Shown one piece after another: positions 10,501 to 25,100 of a stretch of DNA of 64,000 nucleotides. The translations under genes and the position numbers were made by a program. The notes under the pieces are model-generated. The model saw only the letters and a list, made by a program, of their open reading frames with translations, did not search any database and was not told where the DNA came from. Position 1 is the first letter of the stretch. The number at the start of each line of letters is the position of its first letter. This stretch comes from Niebla homalea (Eukaryota > Ascomycota > Lecanoromycetes > Lecanorales > Ramalinaceae). The stretch spans positions 1,116,001-1,180,000 of the forward strand of contig JAHGAU010000014.1 in the NCBI GenBank assembly GCA_019925105.1, in the 5' to 3' direction.

Positions 10501-13455
10501 ACCTATTAATAAAGCAAAGTTATACCTATTTTATTATATGATAAAAACTATAAACCTATATTTAACTATCTTTTAAGTATAAATTACTTAATTAATAAAA
10601 AGTTTATTATTATAGCTTATCCGGTAAAATACGTTTATTAAGAATTTCTATAATTATATCCTCGTAACTTTATAAGAATTATTTCCGGTTATAAGAAATT
10701 ATTTTTAAAAACTTTTATTTAAATAACTTAGCTATTAAAGCTTAATAAGATACCTTTTTATTAAGAATATTACTTTAAGATATATTTAATATTGACTTTA
10801 ATAATAAATACTTAATATATTTTATATAACCGTAAATAAAATACCCCCGTTATAATTAGCTTTTAACTTATCTTTATACGTATAATACTTTAATCGCCGT
10901 ACCCTTTGAGGTTTCTTTTTTACCTTCCTTTTATCTTCCTTAACTTATTATTCAGCTATATATATTATTTTTATCGCTTTTATTACCTTTATTATTACTC
11001 CGTCTATATTTACTTCCTTTGGCTCGAGTATAATCCTTTTTTAACTTTCTTCGTTTTCCTTTTAATAATTTATAATTTAGAGTAAATTATCCTTATAATA
11101 AATTCTAGTAAATAAAAGTATTATAATATAGGTATATAAATTTATATTTATAATATTCCGTCCCCTTTTAATAGGGACGGAATACTTATATAATATATTA
11201 ATAATAATAAACTTGGGGATTACCCGGTAATTAAAAGTATATACTTTAGATTATCCCTTTTTTTCCCTTTCTCTCTCCGTTTATATTATATATATCTAAA
11301 ATACTTTACGTATAAAGTTAAATAAAATCTTATAAAATTTTAATTAATAGTTTCTTTAAACTTAAAGTAATAAATAGTTTTTTATGCTTTAAGCTAATAT
11401 CATAATTAAGGGTAATTTAAGCGGTATTTAAAGTTTTATTTAGCTTTTTATTCTTATAATCTATATTAAAATGAATTTCTATAATAATAACGCGTATTAT
11501 AAAAAGTATAATAATAATTAAAAGGAAAACCTATTATATTCTTTAATAATATATATATAACGGAGGCTTTAAGTTATTAACTTTAAAAAGGAAATATTAA
11601 GTTTATAAAAGTCTATAAATTAATACGAGATTTCCGATTATTATAATTAAGGTTATAAAATAAAAAATCAAAGTTAAAATTAAGATATTTTTCTTAATGC
11701 TTTTTAAATTAAATATTATTACGTAATAAATAAAGCTGAGAAATAGGAATCCGGCAGAATTAATTATAAAGGCCGTTTAAAAATAGAGACCTTCATTAAT
11801 TAAGCTATAACGTAAGCTATAATCTGAATAAGTATATAATAAACTTTAAGATAAATTATATTAATACTTAATAAATAATATTATTATAAAGAAGTACGTA
11901 ATAAAAATAGAAACGAAAATAAAGCGATAATAAGCCTATTTATATTTAAGATAAAAGTTTACTCCCTTACTTACGTATAATAATTGTAATTATCAACGCA
12001 CCTTCCTAGATTCCCGATTTAAGGCTATTATACCTTTATAGCTATTATATATATAAAGGAAAATTGAATAAAAAGCTTTATAGTAAGTTCGCTTCCTAAA
12101 TTATTTAAATATAGATCGTATAAAGTAATCCTTTATTAATTATTAAATATTATGAATAAGACCTTTAAACTAAGTAAAATAACTAGGGTAATATTAACCG
12201 TATATTTTAATATCGTAATCCTTATTTATAATTAAGAAAGTAATTAAAGTATAAACTTAATACGGCCAGACCGTAAATAAAAAGGGTATAAAATTACCAT
12301 AAAGAAGACGAGAATATTAATAAGGACGTTAAATTAGATGGTTAGTAAAAACCTTTCTATAATAGAAAGGTTATTACGTAAGTAAGAATTAAAGAAACAA
12401 GGTTAAGCGAGGTCAGGAAGCCAGAAACTATAGATAAAGAGTAATAAAGGAGTCTAAGAAGTAAATAGGGCAATAAAGTATATAATTTCTTATAAGAACT
12501 TTTCTATAAATATATAAAAGCGTAAATAATATAATAACCGTCTTTCTACCTTATAAAATCGGGGATTTAATATAAATACTTTTGAATAATATAGGCTCCG
12601 CCTTATTAATACCGTTATTAAATAGGAGTATAAACTCTTAATAAAAAGCGAACCTTATAAGAAAATAATCTAAACGCTTTAAAATATAGGTATTTATATT
12701 AAATCTCGTAAGAATTTAAATATATTAATAATATATATAAATAAAAACAGGATATTCTATTAATAAAATATTAATAAGGTAATTTAAGATATTTTAAGCG
12801 TAATATTATATAAAGCCGTATAAATTACGGATTTAAATAAGGTTTCATAAGATTCTTTTAATAATATATATATTTATAATAAGTAAATCTCCTTTAAAAA
12901 GGTATTTATTAATTAATATAAAAATTATATTATTAGGAGACTTTACTTAACGTCTTTATAATAAAAGCGGACTTAAACGCTTAAAGAAATTAAGCTCTTT
13001 ATGTTAATAGTGTCCGATAAAGAGAATAACGGAACCCCGGTATAAATAAATAAATAATTAACTAGGATCCCGATAATATAGCGATATATTAATTAATTAT
13101 AGACGTTCTAACTTAGTTTATTAACTTTTTAAATATTATAACGATATTACTTCTTTAATAAACTTAATCCTCCCCGTATAAATAGAATTAATAATCTCTA
13201 ATATCCCGTTATCTATTTATATAGCATTTCTTATATTTAAAACCTCTTTGCCTTTCGGCTTATAATTTTAATTATAATAAATAAGATAATATATATATAA
13301 TAAGCGAAAATAAAATAACGATAAATAATACTTAAAGCCTAGTTTATCTTAATCTTATATCCTTTTTATAAAGTAACTCTATATAAAAAACTTATAAATT
13401 TATTTAGAATTAAGGCTTATAATATGATAATTAAAATAAGGCAATATAATATTTA
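10501..13455. other. About 3 kb of RIP-degraded sequence, unresolved
   Basis: No recognisable motif. Two less-mutated islands keep CpA: 11985-12035, and 12390-12480 where a forward frame reads IKETRLSEVRKPETIDKE. A short hairpin lies at 12350-12372. GTCCGATAAAGAGAATAACGG near 13008 is another GC-richer patch. Some of this is surely old coding sequence. Confidence 0.35.
12350..12372. terminator. Hairpin, 10-bp perfect arms, 3-nt loop
   Basis: AACCTTTCTA-TAA-TAGAAAGGTT. Fungal genes do not use hairpin terminators, so it is listed as a structure only. It sits just before a CpA-keeping island (12390-12480). Confidence 0.25.
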
Positions 13456-13860
13456 TTAAAAGGGGGGAGGAATATAAATTCTAATATATTTATAGCCGCG
13501 ACTTTTAATTAAGGTTCTATAAGTAGATTTAAAGTTACTATTAATGATATTTACGTTAATTATTTCCGCGATCTTAATTATAAATTAATAAACGGAATTA
13601 ATAAAGAATATACTTATTATTTCCCCGAATTAAGTAATATTGATACTATAAATATTAATAAGTTTTACGCTTAATATTTCCTTAAACTTAATTAAGATAA
13701 TATTATTAAAGAATTATATTTAAAAACGTATTATAATTTAATTAATTAAAAAATTTTATTCCTAAAAGCTTAAAAATAAATAAATTTAATATTTAATCTA
13801 TTAATATCTATTAACCAGTATTATTATTATTAAAGTAATCTTAACTTATTAAATATAATA
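13456..13860 (+). pseudogene. Unidentified coding remnant
   Basis: Clean forward frame: INSNIFIAATFN, SISRFKVTINDIYVNYFRD, then NGINKEYTYYFPELSN and DTINI-KFYA-YFLKLN, ending in KELYLKTYYNLIN. Acidic and aromatic residues look like a globular domain. No family known to me. Confidence 0.45.
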
Positions 13861-15419
13861 ATAATAAGATACCTCCCCCTTTATATACTGCCTTTAGTTT
13901 AATATCTTTAAGTATTTCTTAAGCTTTCTCGACTTTCTAATTTATAATAATATTTACCCTGTCTTAAGTAATTATAATATTTAATAAGTTTTTCTTTTTA
14001 ATTAAGATAGCGATATACGGTAAACGTAGATATAATATGTTAATACCGGGACGGGTTATATAGATACTTTATCTATATATTTTCCGTAAACTTTATCGTT
14101 ACGTTAACTTAATATATTATATTAATAATATCTCCTTAAAATCCGTATATACTTTTTTATAGAATTTATAATCTTAATATATTTCTTTATTAACTAAAAG
14201 ACCTAAAATAAGGCCGTAATATTAAGATTTAAATTATCGTATTTACTCTTTATTATATTGATTAAATTCAAATTAATATCGGTATTAATATAAATATAAA
14301 TAATATCTGGATAAAAAGATATAATATTATATTTTAATTAAATGCGATAAAATAAAGTTAACTAAAAATATTTATTTTAAAAGTACCCTTTTTACCGTCG
14401 CTTAATTAATATACTATTATTTCATTATATAAGCCGTTATAATAAAATTTAAAGATAACGATTAATAAAGTGCGAAATACATACGTTTTACGTAAGGGAT
14501 TTAAAATAGGGCAAGGCGAATTTAACGTAATATATAATTTAAGGGGAGACCTTATTAAAGTCAGACGTTTATATTCAAATTAAAAGCAGCTTTAATTATG
14601 GTAATAAGTTATAGGGTAAGTAACATTTTTCTTATTATTAATTAACGAGATAAATTATTAAGCTAATACCTTATAAATTTTAACTGGGGAAATAAGCATA
14701 ACGGTAAAAAAGCTTAAAGCTTAATTCCTCCTTATCTTTTAATACGTTAATAAATAAAACGCGGTTTTCCTTCTTAATGAAATTGACGTATTTTTAAAAT
14801 AACGCTTAACCTTTAACGTTCATAATAGTAATTAATAGTAATAACGGTTTATATAAATCTTATAAAGGTAATAACGGTAATAATAATATAAAAGTATTAA
14901 CTTAAAATATTGCGATATATATTACGATAAATATATTCCGATAAATATTACGATAAATATATTACGATAAATATTACGATAAATATGGCTTTAAAGGTAT
15001 ATTACGGGATGAATTTAGGGGGTAACTTTGGGGGTGAAATATTGAATTAATGCCCAATAATAATAATGGTATTTATGAACCTTATAAAAATAATAATAAT
15101 AAAAACGGTATTTATAATTACTATAATAAATAATACGATAGATAATACGATAGATAGTATAATAAATATTATTGTAATAAATATACGGTACCGACTCCAA
15201 TAATAAATATTTAACGTATCTTATATAGCCGTAAATAAAATACCTTAACATTAAAGATACCTGGCCTTTTACTTTTAAAAGTTTAATATTATTAACCTAT
15301 AGTTTATTAATTTTTTAGCTTTTTTAACGTTTGCTCGGCTATTTATATAAAGGAAGTGGTTAAGGTAATTTCTTATAAGGCTAAAAAGCTTAACTAATTA
15401 TTATTTTTTTTAAATATAG
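13861..15419. other. RIP-degraded stretch with simple repeats
   Basis: No gene recognised. Around 14905-14985 an ATTACGATAAATAT-type unit is repeated several times, and AATACGATAGAT is doubled near 15130-15155. The open frame on the reverse strand at 15015-15251 is Tyr/Ile-rich low complexity produced by this repeat-like DNA and is not a gene. Confidence 0.5.
14905..14990 (+). repeat. Short tandem repeat, ATTACGATAAAT(AT) type
   Basis: Units TATTACGATAAATAT / TATTCCGATAAAT / ATTACGATAAAT follow one another about six times with small changes. AT-rich microsatellite-like array. Confidence 0.6.
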
Positions 15420-17500
15420 ATTTAATATTTAATTACTATAAATTCTAAAGTATAAATTTAAAGAAAAAAGTAGATTAAGAAAGGTTAAAACTTATATCGG
15501 TTAATAAATTATCGATACTTAAATATATTATTTTATAGAGTTTTAATGAGTAATAATTATAAACGTTTTTAACGAATTTATAAGTAATCCACTTTTCTTT
15601 ATTATTTAAGGCCGTAAAGCTAAACTTATGGATTAAATAATAATAAAAGGTAATTTTATCTCCTTTAATTATAAGGTAATAGCCGTAAATCCTTACCGAT
15701 TTATAATTATACGAAATAAAAAAGGTAAGGATCTTTTAATTTAACTCTTTCTTATACTTTACCGCTTTATAAAGCTTAATAATACTTTTTATAATAACGG
15801 TTATATTATATACGTTTTATCGGTCGGTAACGTTAAGCGCCGTAACACCATATTTAACTTCGTAAGTAAAAAAGGGAAAATATATCTATATCGTAATTAT
15901 AAAGTAAATAATAAATTTGGACCCGGGCTTATTTATGAAAGGTTTAAGCTTATTTAATTATTTTTAATTAAATATAGATCGCTTAAATCCTATAATAAAG
16001 TCGGGTTATAATTGAATTTTATATAAAGGGAAAAAGATTATGTTATTTTACCCTTTATTAATTATTTTATAGAGATAATTAAAGTAATTAACGTTATAAA
16101 TTATTAATATTTAAGCGGAAGAAACGATTAATAAATTAATATCTTAAATAATTATAACCTTATTTTTATTTTATATTTTCTAGCAAGTTTTTTTAAATAA
16201 GTTATTATAAAATAATGAATTTTAAGGAACCGGCTAATCTATTTTTAATAATATCCGGCAGAAATCTTTAATATTCTTTAGAATATTATTATTATTAAAT
16301 TCTTATATATAATTGCTTTTATTTTTAAGCTCAATTATATAGTCCGGATTCTTATATTAAGCGCTTTTAATTTCCTGTAATAGTTAATTATTAAATATTT
16401 AAAGACTTAATAATAATTGCTTATAATAAAGGGAAGTAAAGAACTTCTTCCTTATAAAGAGATAATATAGATAAGTAAAGGTATATATAACTCGAAACGG
16501 CTCTTTAATATAATATTCTTATAATTAATCCCTTTATCCCGGCTCTTTTAGTAACTTATTTTTTTCGAAATCTTCCTTAACTTAACCGTTTTACTTAAAG
16601 TACTCTTTTTATTACTTTCCAGTTTAAATTTAGTATTAAAGTAGGTTAATATTACCCTCGTTAATATTATTTACGGATAAAATTCACAGTTATTTTAAAG
16701 GAGGTTATTCTTAAGTTTGAAATAAAGGATATTTAATTTCTTACTTTTTTTATCCTTATTCCCGTTTTTAAGAAGGTATAAATAGTTTATAAAGGGTTTA
16801 TAGGCGTTATAATGCTTTAATTAAATTAGCGTTACGGTATAATAAGAAAAGCAATAACGGTATTTACTTTTCTACCCTCGGGAATATTATTTATTAATAA
16901 AGAAAGAAATACTTATACTTCCTAAATATAATTACTTTTAAATAAGAATTACTTATAAGATTCTTATATTGCTTATAAGCGTAAGCTTTTACGAAGGGAT
17001 TACTGTTTTTTAATATTTTAAGGCTGCTTTCCTATAAATAATTAATTTAAATACTTAAAGTATAAAACCTGAATATTATACCTTAAACCTTTAATCTTAA
17101 AGGTTATTACCGGCTTCGCTTAATATTTAATTTTACATAATTACGGGCTATATTAATTAAAATAAAATAGAAAACCGTTAATATACGATAACTATAAAGT
17201 ATAAAAAGTCTTAATAAAATATTAAAAAAATATTAAGATTACGTAAACCTTAATTCTCCGTTTATATAGTTATATTAAATATAAATAAATAGTAGAGTAG
17301 GATCGGGTAACGGATAGCTAAAATATAAAGAAGTTAGTAGGATATAAATTATTAATAGCTATATAGGGGAAATAACTAGAAGCTTTTTAACATAATTAAT
17401 TTATTTAAGACTATACGGCCGAGTTTCGTAAGGCGTAATATTTTTACGTAGCAATTATTTAAGGGGTAACGGCGTACGGATATATTAATATTTAGCTCTT
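15420..17500 (-). pseudogene. DUF7924-like fungal gene, RIP-degraded
   Basis: The C-terminal part is very clear on the reverse strand (about 15930-15430): IYFPFFTYEVKYGVTALNV, then ITVIIKSIIKLYKAVK, ILTFFISYNYKSVRIYGYYL, KGDKITFYYYLIHKFSFTAL and NNKEKWITYKFVKNVYNYY. This order (EVK-G..AL.VADRQN; RGIVEL; SHDH..VRIYGHYP; FYRHPI.KFDFT; EKWTAYKFTKNVY) is one I know from fungal proteins with a DUF7924-type domain, thought to have a nuclease-like fold and common in repeat-rich regions. Reading upstream to about 17500 gives patchier text (SENRGNIKYQLYTKRAKY) where the N-terminus should be. Family name from memory, moderate certainty; start unknown. Confidence 0.55.
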
Positions 17501-19704
17501 TTAGTATAAAGCTGGTACTTAATATTACCACGATTTTCCGAAAACGCTTTTAAAAGAATAATTTATATTAAATATATATTATAATAAATAAGTTAATAAA
17601 TATAATAGCTTTTTCTTATATAAAGTAACCGAATAATACGTTCTTTAACCATAGTATATTAACTTTAAAATAATCCTTTATAACCTCTTAACGGCGTATT
17701 ATTAAGCGATTACTAATAGTAATTAATCGTTATTTTTTAAACGAAAAACTTTAAAAATAGAGTATAATTAAACTACTTAATAAAATAATATAAAATAATT
17801 AATATATAAAATAAAACGTAAAACGGGATAATAAGTATATTCGTAATATAGATTATTAATCTTAATTTTATTTATTTATATTATTACTTTATTATTCTTA
17901 ATCCGTTTTATTACTTAATTTATTTCCGCGATTTATTCCCTTTTCTATTATCTGCTTAATCTCTTTTAAAATAAGCTATAACCGCTATATATAGTCGTAT
18001 AGGTTCCTTAAATCCTTTTATAAAGCGTTAAGCTATAAGTACTTAACGTTTAAATTACTCGAATTAATTAAAAATATTTATAGCAATCTATTTATAGCGT
18101 ACCGTCTTTTTTAACTCTCTACCTCCTTTTTTACTTAATTAATTTCTATTAAGGAAAATATAATATCTTTATTATTAAATCTATAGCTTTATAAAAAAAT
18201 AAGAGCCGTTATCCCCGGTTTAACGGTAAAGTCGTTTATAATAAAAGTTATTAATTAATAAAAGGTATTATTTATATAATTAACGTTTCTTAAATTGGCG
18301 AAATCGGATTTATTATTATAAGTACCCTTAAAGACGTTCGGTAAGTCGTTTATCTTATTTAATATTATATTTTATTCACTATTATTAATCCGGGTAAAAT
18401 CGAACATTATTATATAGTAAATAAAATAAGTATAAGAGATTTAGTTAATTTTACGGTTAAATATAAAAGGAAAGAAAGAAACGTATTTTTCGTTATTAAA
18501 GTATCCGTAAGAATTTTATTATCCTTTATTAAAATATAATAGAGGAAATCTATTATCCTTTATTAAAATAGTCTTATTATAAATCCTATAAAATCTATAG
18601 GAAACTTTATTAATGGATATTAAATAATTTTTAAAATATATTAAAGGGGGGAAGGCTTATTAAGCGTTAATTTTCTATAAATATAATATAATAAGTAATC
18701 TTCCTTTCTATAGCTTTTTATTATTATTAATTAAAGATATTAAAAGACTAAAACTAAACTTTACGTAATTAAATAAGGATTATAATAATCCTTTAACTAT
18801 TCTTACGGGTGAATATTACATAAAAGTAAGAATTATATGAATTTAATTTTACGTAATACGGAGATTACTCCCGTATTAAAGATACTTTTATAAAGTTTAA
18901 TTAATACGTTAAAGAGTAATTAATAGTTTTTAATATTAAGCTATTTAATAATAATAATAAGGATCTTTCTATATAAGAGGTATTAAGTAATATCTTAAAA
19001 TCTTAATATAATATTAATTATTTAATTAAACTATAAATATAATTAAACCTAAAGGTCCGGTTTTTTAGTTAAGCCGTTAAATTATATTTAAGGCCGAAGT
19101 TAAGCTATAAATTAAAAATGGTTTCTTTAACCCGGTATACTTTACTTAAGGTAATATAATAAATACGAGCGGGTAGGCTTTATAGTCCTATATATTAAAT
19201 TATTATTAACCTAAGATAATCTTATATATTATCCGTTACCCGCGTTTATCGCGTAAATAACTACGTTAATAAATATTAATTACGTTTTTAACGTTAATTA
19301 AGATTAATATAAGGTAACGGGCACCGGTAATAGCTTTACGGGTATAATATAAATATTATATTATATAGCTATATTTAAGTTAAAGATTAATCCTAAGTAT
19401 TACTTTCTTTTTATTACCGACGGTTATAATACGTAAAACTATTAATAGCCTACGTAATCTTAAAATATAATTTAAAGAAATAATCTTTATATAAGCGCGT
19501 ATGTAATTAAAATTAATATAATATTAAATTTTTACTTAAAATATAACCTATATTAAATAATTATTTTAATACGTTAAACCTTATAAGGATTATAATCTTA
19601 ATAAAATAATAAATTAAAACGTAATAATTAAACTTAAATATACTCTATTTTATACTTAAGAAAGTTATTTTTTTTTAAAAAATTACTTCAAAAAATTATA
19701 TTAA
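17501..19704. other. RIP-degraded sequence, unresolved
   Basis: Nothing recognised on either strand. Composition is like the rest of the element body, with scattered CpG and almost no CpA. Confidence 0.3.
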
Positions 19705-20560
19705 GGAACTTAGAAGACTTTAACTTATTATCCGATAAAGATTTATTACTTTTACCCTTAATAATATCCATTATAAGTTCTATACCGTTCTGACTGCCTT
19801 ATTCTAACCCTTTATAGAACGCAAAAATACAATATAAAGTACTATTTTCGGTCCGGGCGTTAATCTCCGATATTATAAACCTTTAAAATAAAACTTAAGT
19901 TCTTAACGGTAAACTATAAAGCATATAAAAAGAAAACTAATAAACGATAGCTTGCCTTTAGCAGGTTAAATAGGGCCAATCTTAAATTATAAAAACGCTA
20001 TAATAAACTTAAGATAAATTATAATAATAAAATTTAAAGTTAATTAATAAAAAGAATAATATTATATTATTAAGAAGTCGCTTAAATTTGAATTTATAAT
20101 GTACAGAAAAACTAAGGTTTACCTTAAATAATAATATAAGCTTAATTATAAAATTATCATATTCCTTAATAACTATATATAGACCCAGAATAATAAACGA
20201 TTAAACGATATTAAACTTAATTCCGCTTTAATAAAGAATTATATTTTAATAAAAGGACTAAAAGCGATAAATCTTAAGTTATAATATATAAGGGATTATA
20301 TAAAAAAAAAGCAATAGCTCTTAAAATAAAAGGAATATAAAATAAAGGCCTTAAAAGAAGAGTTATCGTATTATAATAACGTAAAATATAAAAAAGCTTA
20401 AGTAATATATGAAGGTAGCGAATAAAATATATTATAATTTATAAATCTTCTTCTTCTTTTTCATATTATTATTTATAATTTTATTACGGTTATTATAGTT
20501 ACCGCCGATTCTTTTTTTAATTATTTTCCTTTATTATTTAAATAAACTATATAACTTTAT
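19705..20560 (+). pseudogene. Coiled-coil coding remnant, unidentified
   Basis: Forward reading with an acidic N-terminal part (DFNLLSDKDLLLLPLI, SSIPF-LPYSNPL), VLFSVRALISDIINL, then a charged heptad-like region with many restored Q/R. Later, in another frame, come KEYKIKALKEELSYYNNV, KAQVIYEGSE and ILQFINLL. The regular Leu spacing in the second half suggests a coiled coil. The frame changes in the middle (indel or intron). Function unknown. Confidence 0.4.
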
Positions 20561-22199
20561 TTAATCGTTTCTATAAATATAATATTATAGGTCCATAAAT
20601 ATTTAAATTAAAGTTATCGATATTTATTAATAACCAGATTTTAATCTACTTATATTTACGGTTATAATTAAAGCAAAAAATATTATGCTTATTTAAAGAA
20701 TGAAGACTATTATTAACGCTTTTTATAAAGTCGGAAATTTCATAAGATATTCCGTCTTCTTTAATAGAAATAAGTATTAAGCGATATTTATTATATTATT
20801 ATTTTACTGCCTTATAATATATTATTTTTAATAAGCTATTTAACTTATATAACTTATTAAAACCGGAAACAATTATTATATTAATAGTATTTAAAGAACT
20901 ACCCTATAATACTTTAAAGGGCTTATTAATACCCGTAAGATCCATTATTTCATTATCTTATATAAGTTTTATAAGTAACGTTTCTTACGTAAATTTAATT
21001 TCCTTTATAAGCTTAAGCGCTGGTATTATACGTAGCAATTTAGGCTAAGTATTTAACGGATTTATTTTAAGCCAATTAAGAAAAGCTTAAAAAAAAAAAA
21101 AAAACTGCTTAATAATAAATAAGGTTATTGAAATACGCTTTTACTATAAAACTTTGAATTTATTAACGTATAATAAAAATAAAAATTCTTAATTTAATCG
21201 GAAGGAATTATTATAAAATATATTATAATAATACTTAATATTTTAACCGCAATTAATTAACGGAAGTTAAAAATTTAAATTTATAAAAATTATTTAAAAG
21301 TTTTAAATTGTTATATAAATAATTTTATAGCTCTTTAAAATAGTTTTACTTATATATTTATAAAATAATAACGAATAAATACGAAAAATAAAAGTATTTA
21401 TTATAGCCTTTATTAACCTTAATTCATTATTTTTATATAAGAAATATATAAACCCGGATAACTTTATAGTCTATAATATCGCTTATTTCCAGATAAGTTT
21501 AATAAATAACGTAAGAGGAATAAGCTCTTCCTTATCTTTTTATAACCTTTAATTTAATATTTTAAGGAAGTATCGTAATTTAAAGAATTATAACTACCAA
21601 TATCCTATAATTTTAATTACTTTAATAAATACTAATTATTAATTTATATTATGAGTTTCCTATATAAATAGCGGCCACCCGTATTATAAGTTATATAACT
21701 ATATATATTCTCGGTAAATAGATATTCTATATATACTTAAAAGTAAACTCTTTATAACCTTAATATATAGCTTTAGAAGTTTTATATCTTTAAGGAAAAT
21801 ATAAATAAAAGGGATAAAGCCGTTAATTACGTAAATCTAATTAAAAATATTAACTCGCTTATATTCTAAAAGAAGTAATATAATTATTTTTAACTTACGT
21901 TTAATTATTAGCTTATTATTAATATAATATTTAAAGAATAAGCCTTAAACGATAAAGATAGTTTTAACGTTTAATTTCTATTGAAAATCGTTACGATTAT
22001 TAAGGATTTTATCCTATATAGTTTAAATTTATCTGAGATACCGGTATATCTCTTAAACGATATCCGTTAATACGTTAATTATTCGTAAGCTTAAATTATA
22101 TTTCCGGGTACTATAATAAAAAAATCCTATAGAAAATCTTAATTTATAAGGCTAGTTATAACCCGATAAAAAGGAAGAGGACGTCGAAGTTTTCCTATA
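20561..22199. other. RIP-degraded sequence upstream of the phospholipase gene
   Basis: No gene recognised; an A-run (14-15 As) near 21091. The promoter of the patatin-like gene should be near the right end but shows no clear TATA or pyrimidine tract. Confidence 0.3.
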
Positions 22200-25100
22200 G
22201 GTAATATATTTAAGTATCTTTATATATCCGCTTTTTTATTTATAATAAGTCTTTTTTCTTCGTTACTGAAAGTATTATTAGTTATTTTTACTCCTATTCT
22301 TTATCTTTATTTTTTAATATTCGCCGTTAATATTTATAGATATTTTTATTATAGAAGTTTTTAATATTTATATAACTCTCTATTAATTAACGCTTAAAGG
22401 CGTCGTCCGTTATTATAGTTTTACTCTTTAACGTAACCGTATTAATTAAGGTTAACGGACTTACCCGTATATACCTTAATAATCCATTAACGATCGTTGG
22501 GATAAAGAAATCTTTACGTAGCCTTAATCCGATAATAGTTATATAGGTATATTAGCTGCTTGCTCGGTTTTAATTATTATAAAGTATTATTTATGTTTTT
22601 ACTTCTCGGTATTATATTTTACGTTTTAAAGGTTATAACTATAGGTACGTAATTTTACCGGTTTAACCTTTAATATTTTATTAACTTATAAATCTCTATA
22701 AGCTTAACGACGTTTTTAAGATTTAGCTACCGGGGATATTATTTAATTAATTACGGTTATAAATAGTTTAAAAAGTACTTTATAATTATTAAGAGTTTAT
22801 ACCGTTATTAAAGCCTTACTATAACCGCGTTAACTATTAATTATATCGTCTTAAAACGGATTATGTTAACGTCCGATATCCCGGACTTTTAAGATTATTA
22901 CTTTTAAAGCCAGCGTATAAACCTTATATAAAGGATTTTAAGGCTTTATATAATTATTACTTTGTATATTGCTCCTTTAGATTTAATTATGGACTTAAAT
23001 ATTAATATTTTACCGTTATTTTATTTAAGTTATTACTTCCAGGAGTAGCGATATCGTACTTTAAAATTACGGTAAAGTCTTTCGCGTTATAAGAAAGTTA
23101 ATTAATCTTTTACTTTAACGGCCTTTTATTTTATTATTTATTAACCGACGTATTAAAGATTTTACCCTCTGTAAGCTTTTCTTATAGAATAACCTTAAGT
23201 ACTTAAGACGCGATAGGATTATTATATTAAGATTAAATAACGTAACTTTATATATAGATTTCCTTATCCTTTTTACCGAGAATAACCCTCTCTGAATTAA
23301 GGTTTTTAATAACGGAAGAATAACCTATTATAAGATTATAGTCTTCCCCGCTTAATAATAGTTATTTAATAGTTAAAGCTTTTATAACGTTGTTTATGCC
23401 CGGATTCTATATTTATTTATTAATATATTATATCTATTTATAAACGATTTTAAAGATATTAAAGATATAGTTTTACGGTTATATTTATAGTTTTTACTTA
23501 ATTATATAATAATATAATTTCTAAGAATACGGCCTAACGTAATCCTAATTAAGAATAAAGTAAAGTCGGGACCCAGCTCGTTATTCAATTTATTAACGGT
23601 TAATTACCTTTATAATCAGTTTAAAAAGGCTTTCGTTTTTATTATTTTCCTATAATTAATAAATTAATAAATTTCCCCGGCTTTTTGGTATAAACGATTA
23701 AAAAAGTTAATATAGAGGTATACTAATAAGTCCCGATATATTAAGTAAAGTTCTAACTATTTATTTACGGTATTATATCTTAATTATTTTATCGGACTTA
23801 ATATTAAGTATATTATATGGAGTATTATTGAGTTATTTAACTTTATTACCGTAAGTCGTATTTATAATCCGTTAAATATTAAGTTCGCGGAATATCTAAG
23901 CCGCTTCTTATATATATCGACCTTTTTTTCACTCCGTAAAAAGATGATCCATATAGCCTCTATTATTTTACTAGACGCTTACCTGCCCGGTATATACGGT
24001 AAGTTACTAACTTCTATAAAGCTTTATTCTTATTAATTAAGTGAAGTCTTTAACTTTATCGACGTTTATAAGTATTTATATATACCGATATATTATTAAG
24101 CACTTAAAGGTATTATTAAAAGGCCGGTCCTTATTTATTATTAATATTAATTAATTAAGGAGTAATTAATCGATAACTTTATTAACTTATAGAATTCACG
24201 CCTTAAATCGGTTAAAGTCCACCGATAAAGCTTAATAAGCTATTAAATTCCTTAATTGAATATCTTTAATAATAATACCTACTTATATTACTTACGTTAG
24301 AGGTTAAAAGCCTTATTCCCTTACGGATATAACCTTTATAATATATATATTTAAATCTTTAAGGAGGCCGCTTTCAATTCAGAGTATATATATGAAATAC
24401 TTATTTACCTTTTTTACGTAATTAAGGACTTAACGAAATCCTTAAAGCCTTTAATTACCGGCGTAAGAATATTAAGTATTAATAAAAAAGGTTCACGCAA
24501 CGTAATCTTATTTAAGTTTCTCTCGATCCTTTAAGGCATTTTTGGTAAAACCTATTTAATTTATAACCTTTTTAATCTTGTTTTTAGTATTAACTTAAGT
24601 CCGTTACCGATGCTCTAAGGTCGGTTATAATACTGATACGCTTTAAAGGGACTTATTATATTAAGTTTATTTATTTAATAATAAAATATTATTTATTATT
24701 TAAATATATTTAACGCTTTTAATCGCGAACTATTTAATAATAAGAATTAGAATAAAAGAGGCTTTTAATATATAGCCCGCCGGTTACTCCGGTATTAATT
24801 ATTAAACGGGCTATATAGTTTTACTGCTTTAAAATTAATCCTTTAAAAGTACCTTAATATAAGTAAACGGATATTTAACGTAAAATCGTTTAATACTATT
24901 AAAATAGCCGTTATGGTAATAATAATTTCCGATACCTTATTTATTATATTGCCGAACTATAATAGGTTAACGTAAAAGCGCTTAAACTATAATAAATAAA
25001 TAACCTCGGGCTATAATTATTTTTTTAATTAATAATAAGTTATAAGCTCCTCCGCCCGACTAATATTAATAATAAACTTTATGTATAAAAAGCGTAAATC

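Noticed and set aside
12350..12372. Hairpin as a transcription terminator
   Set aside because: Fungal genes do not end at hairpins and no gene end is near; kept only as a low-confidence structure.
15015..15251. 78-codon open frame on the reverse strand
   Set aside because: Tyr/Ile/Asn low complexity produced by AT-rich near-tandem repeats; no domain and no link to a longer frame.
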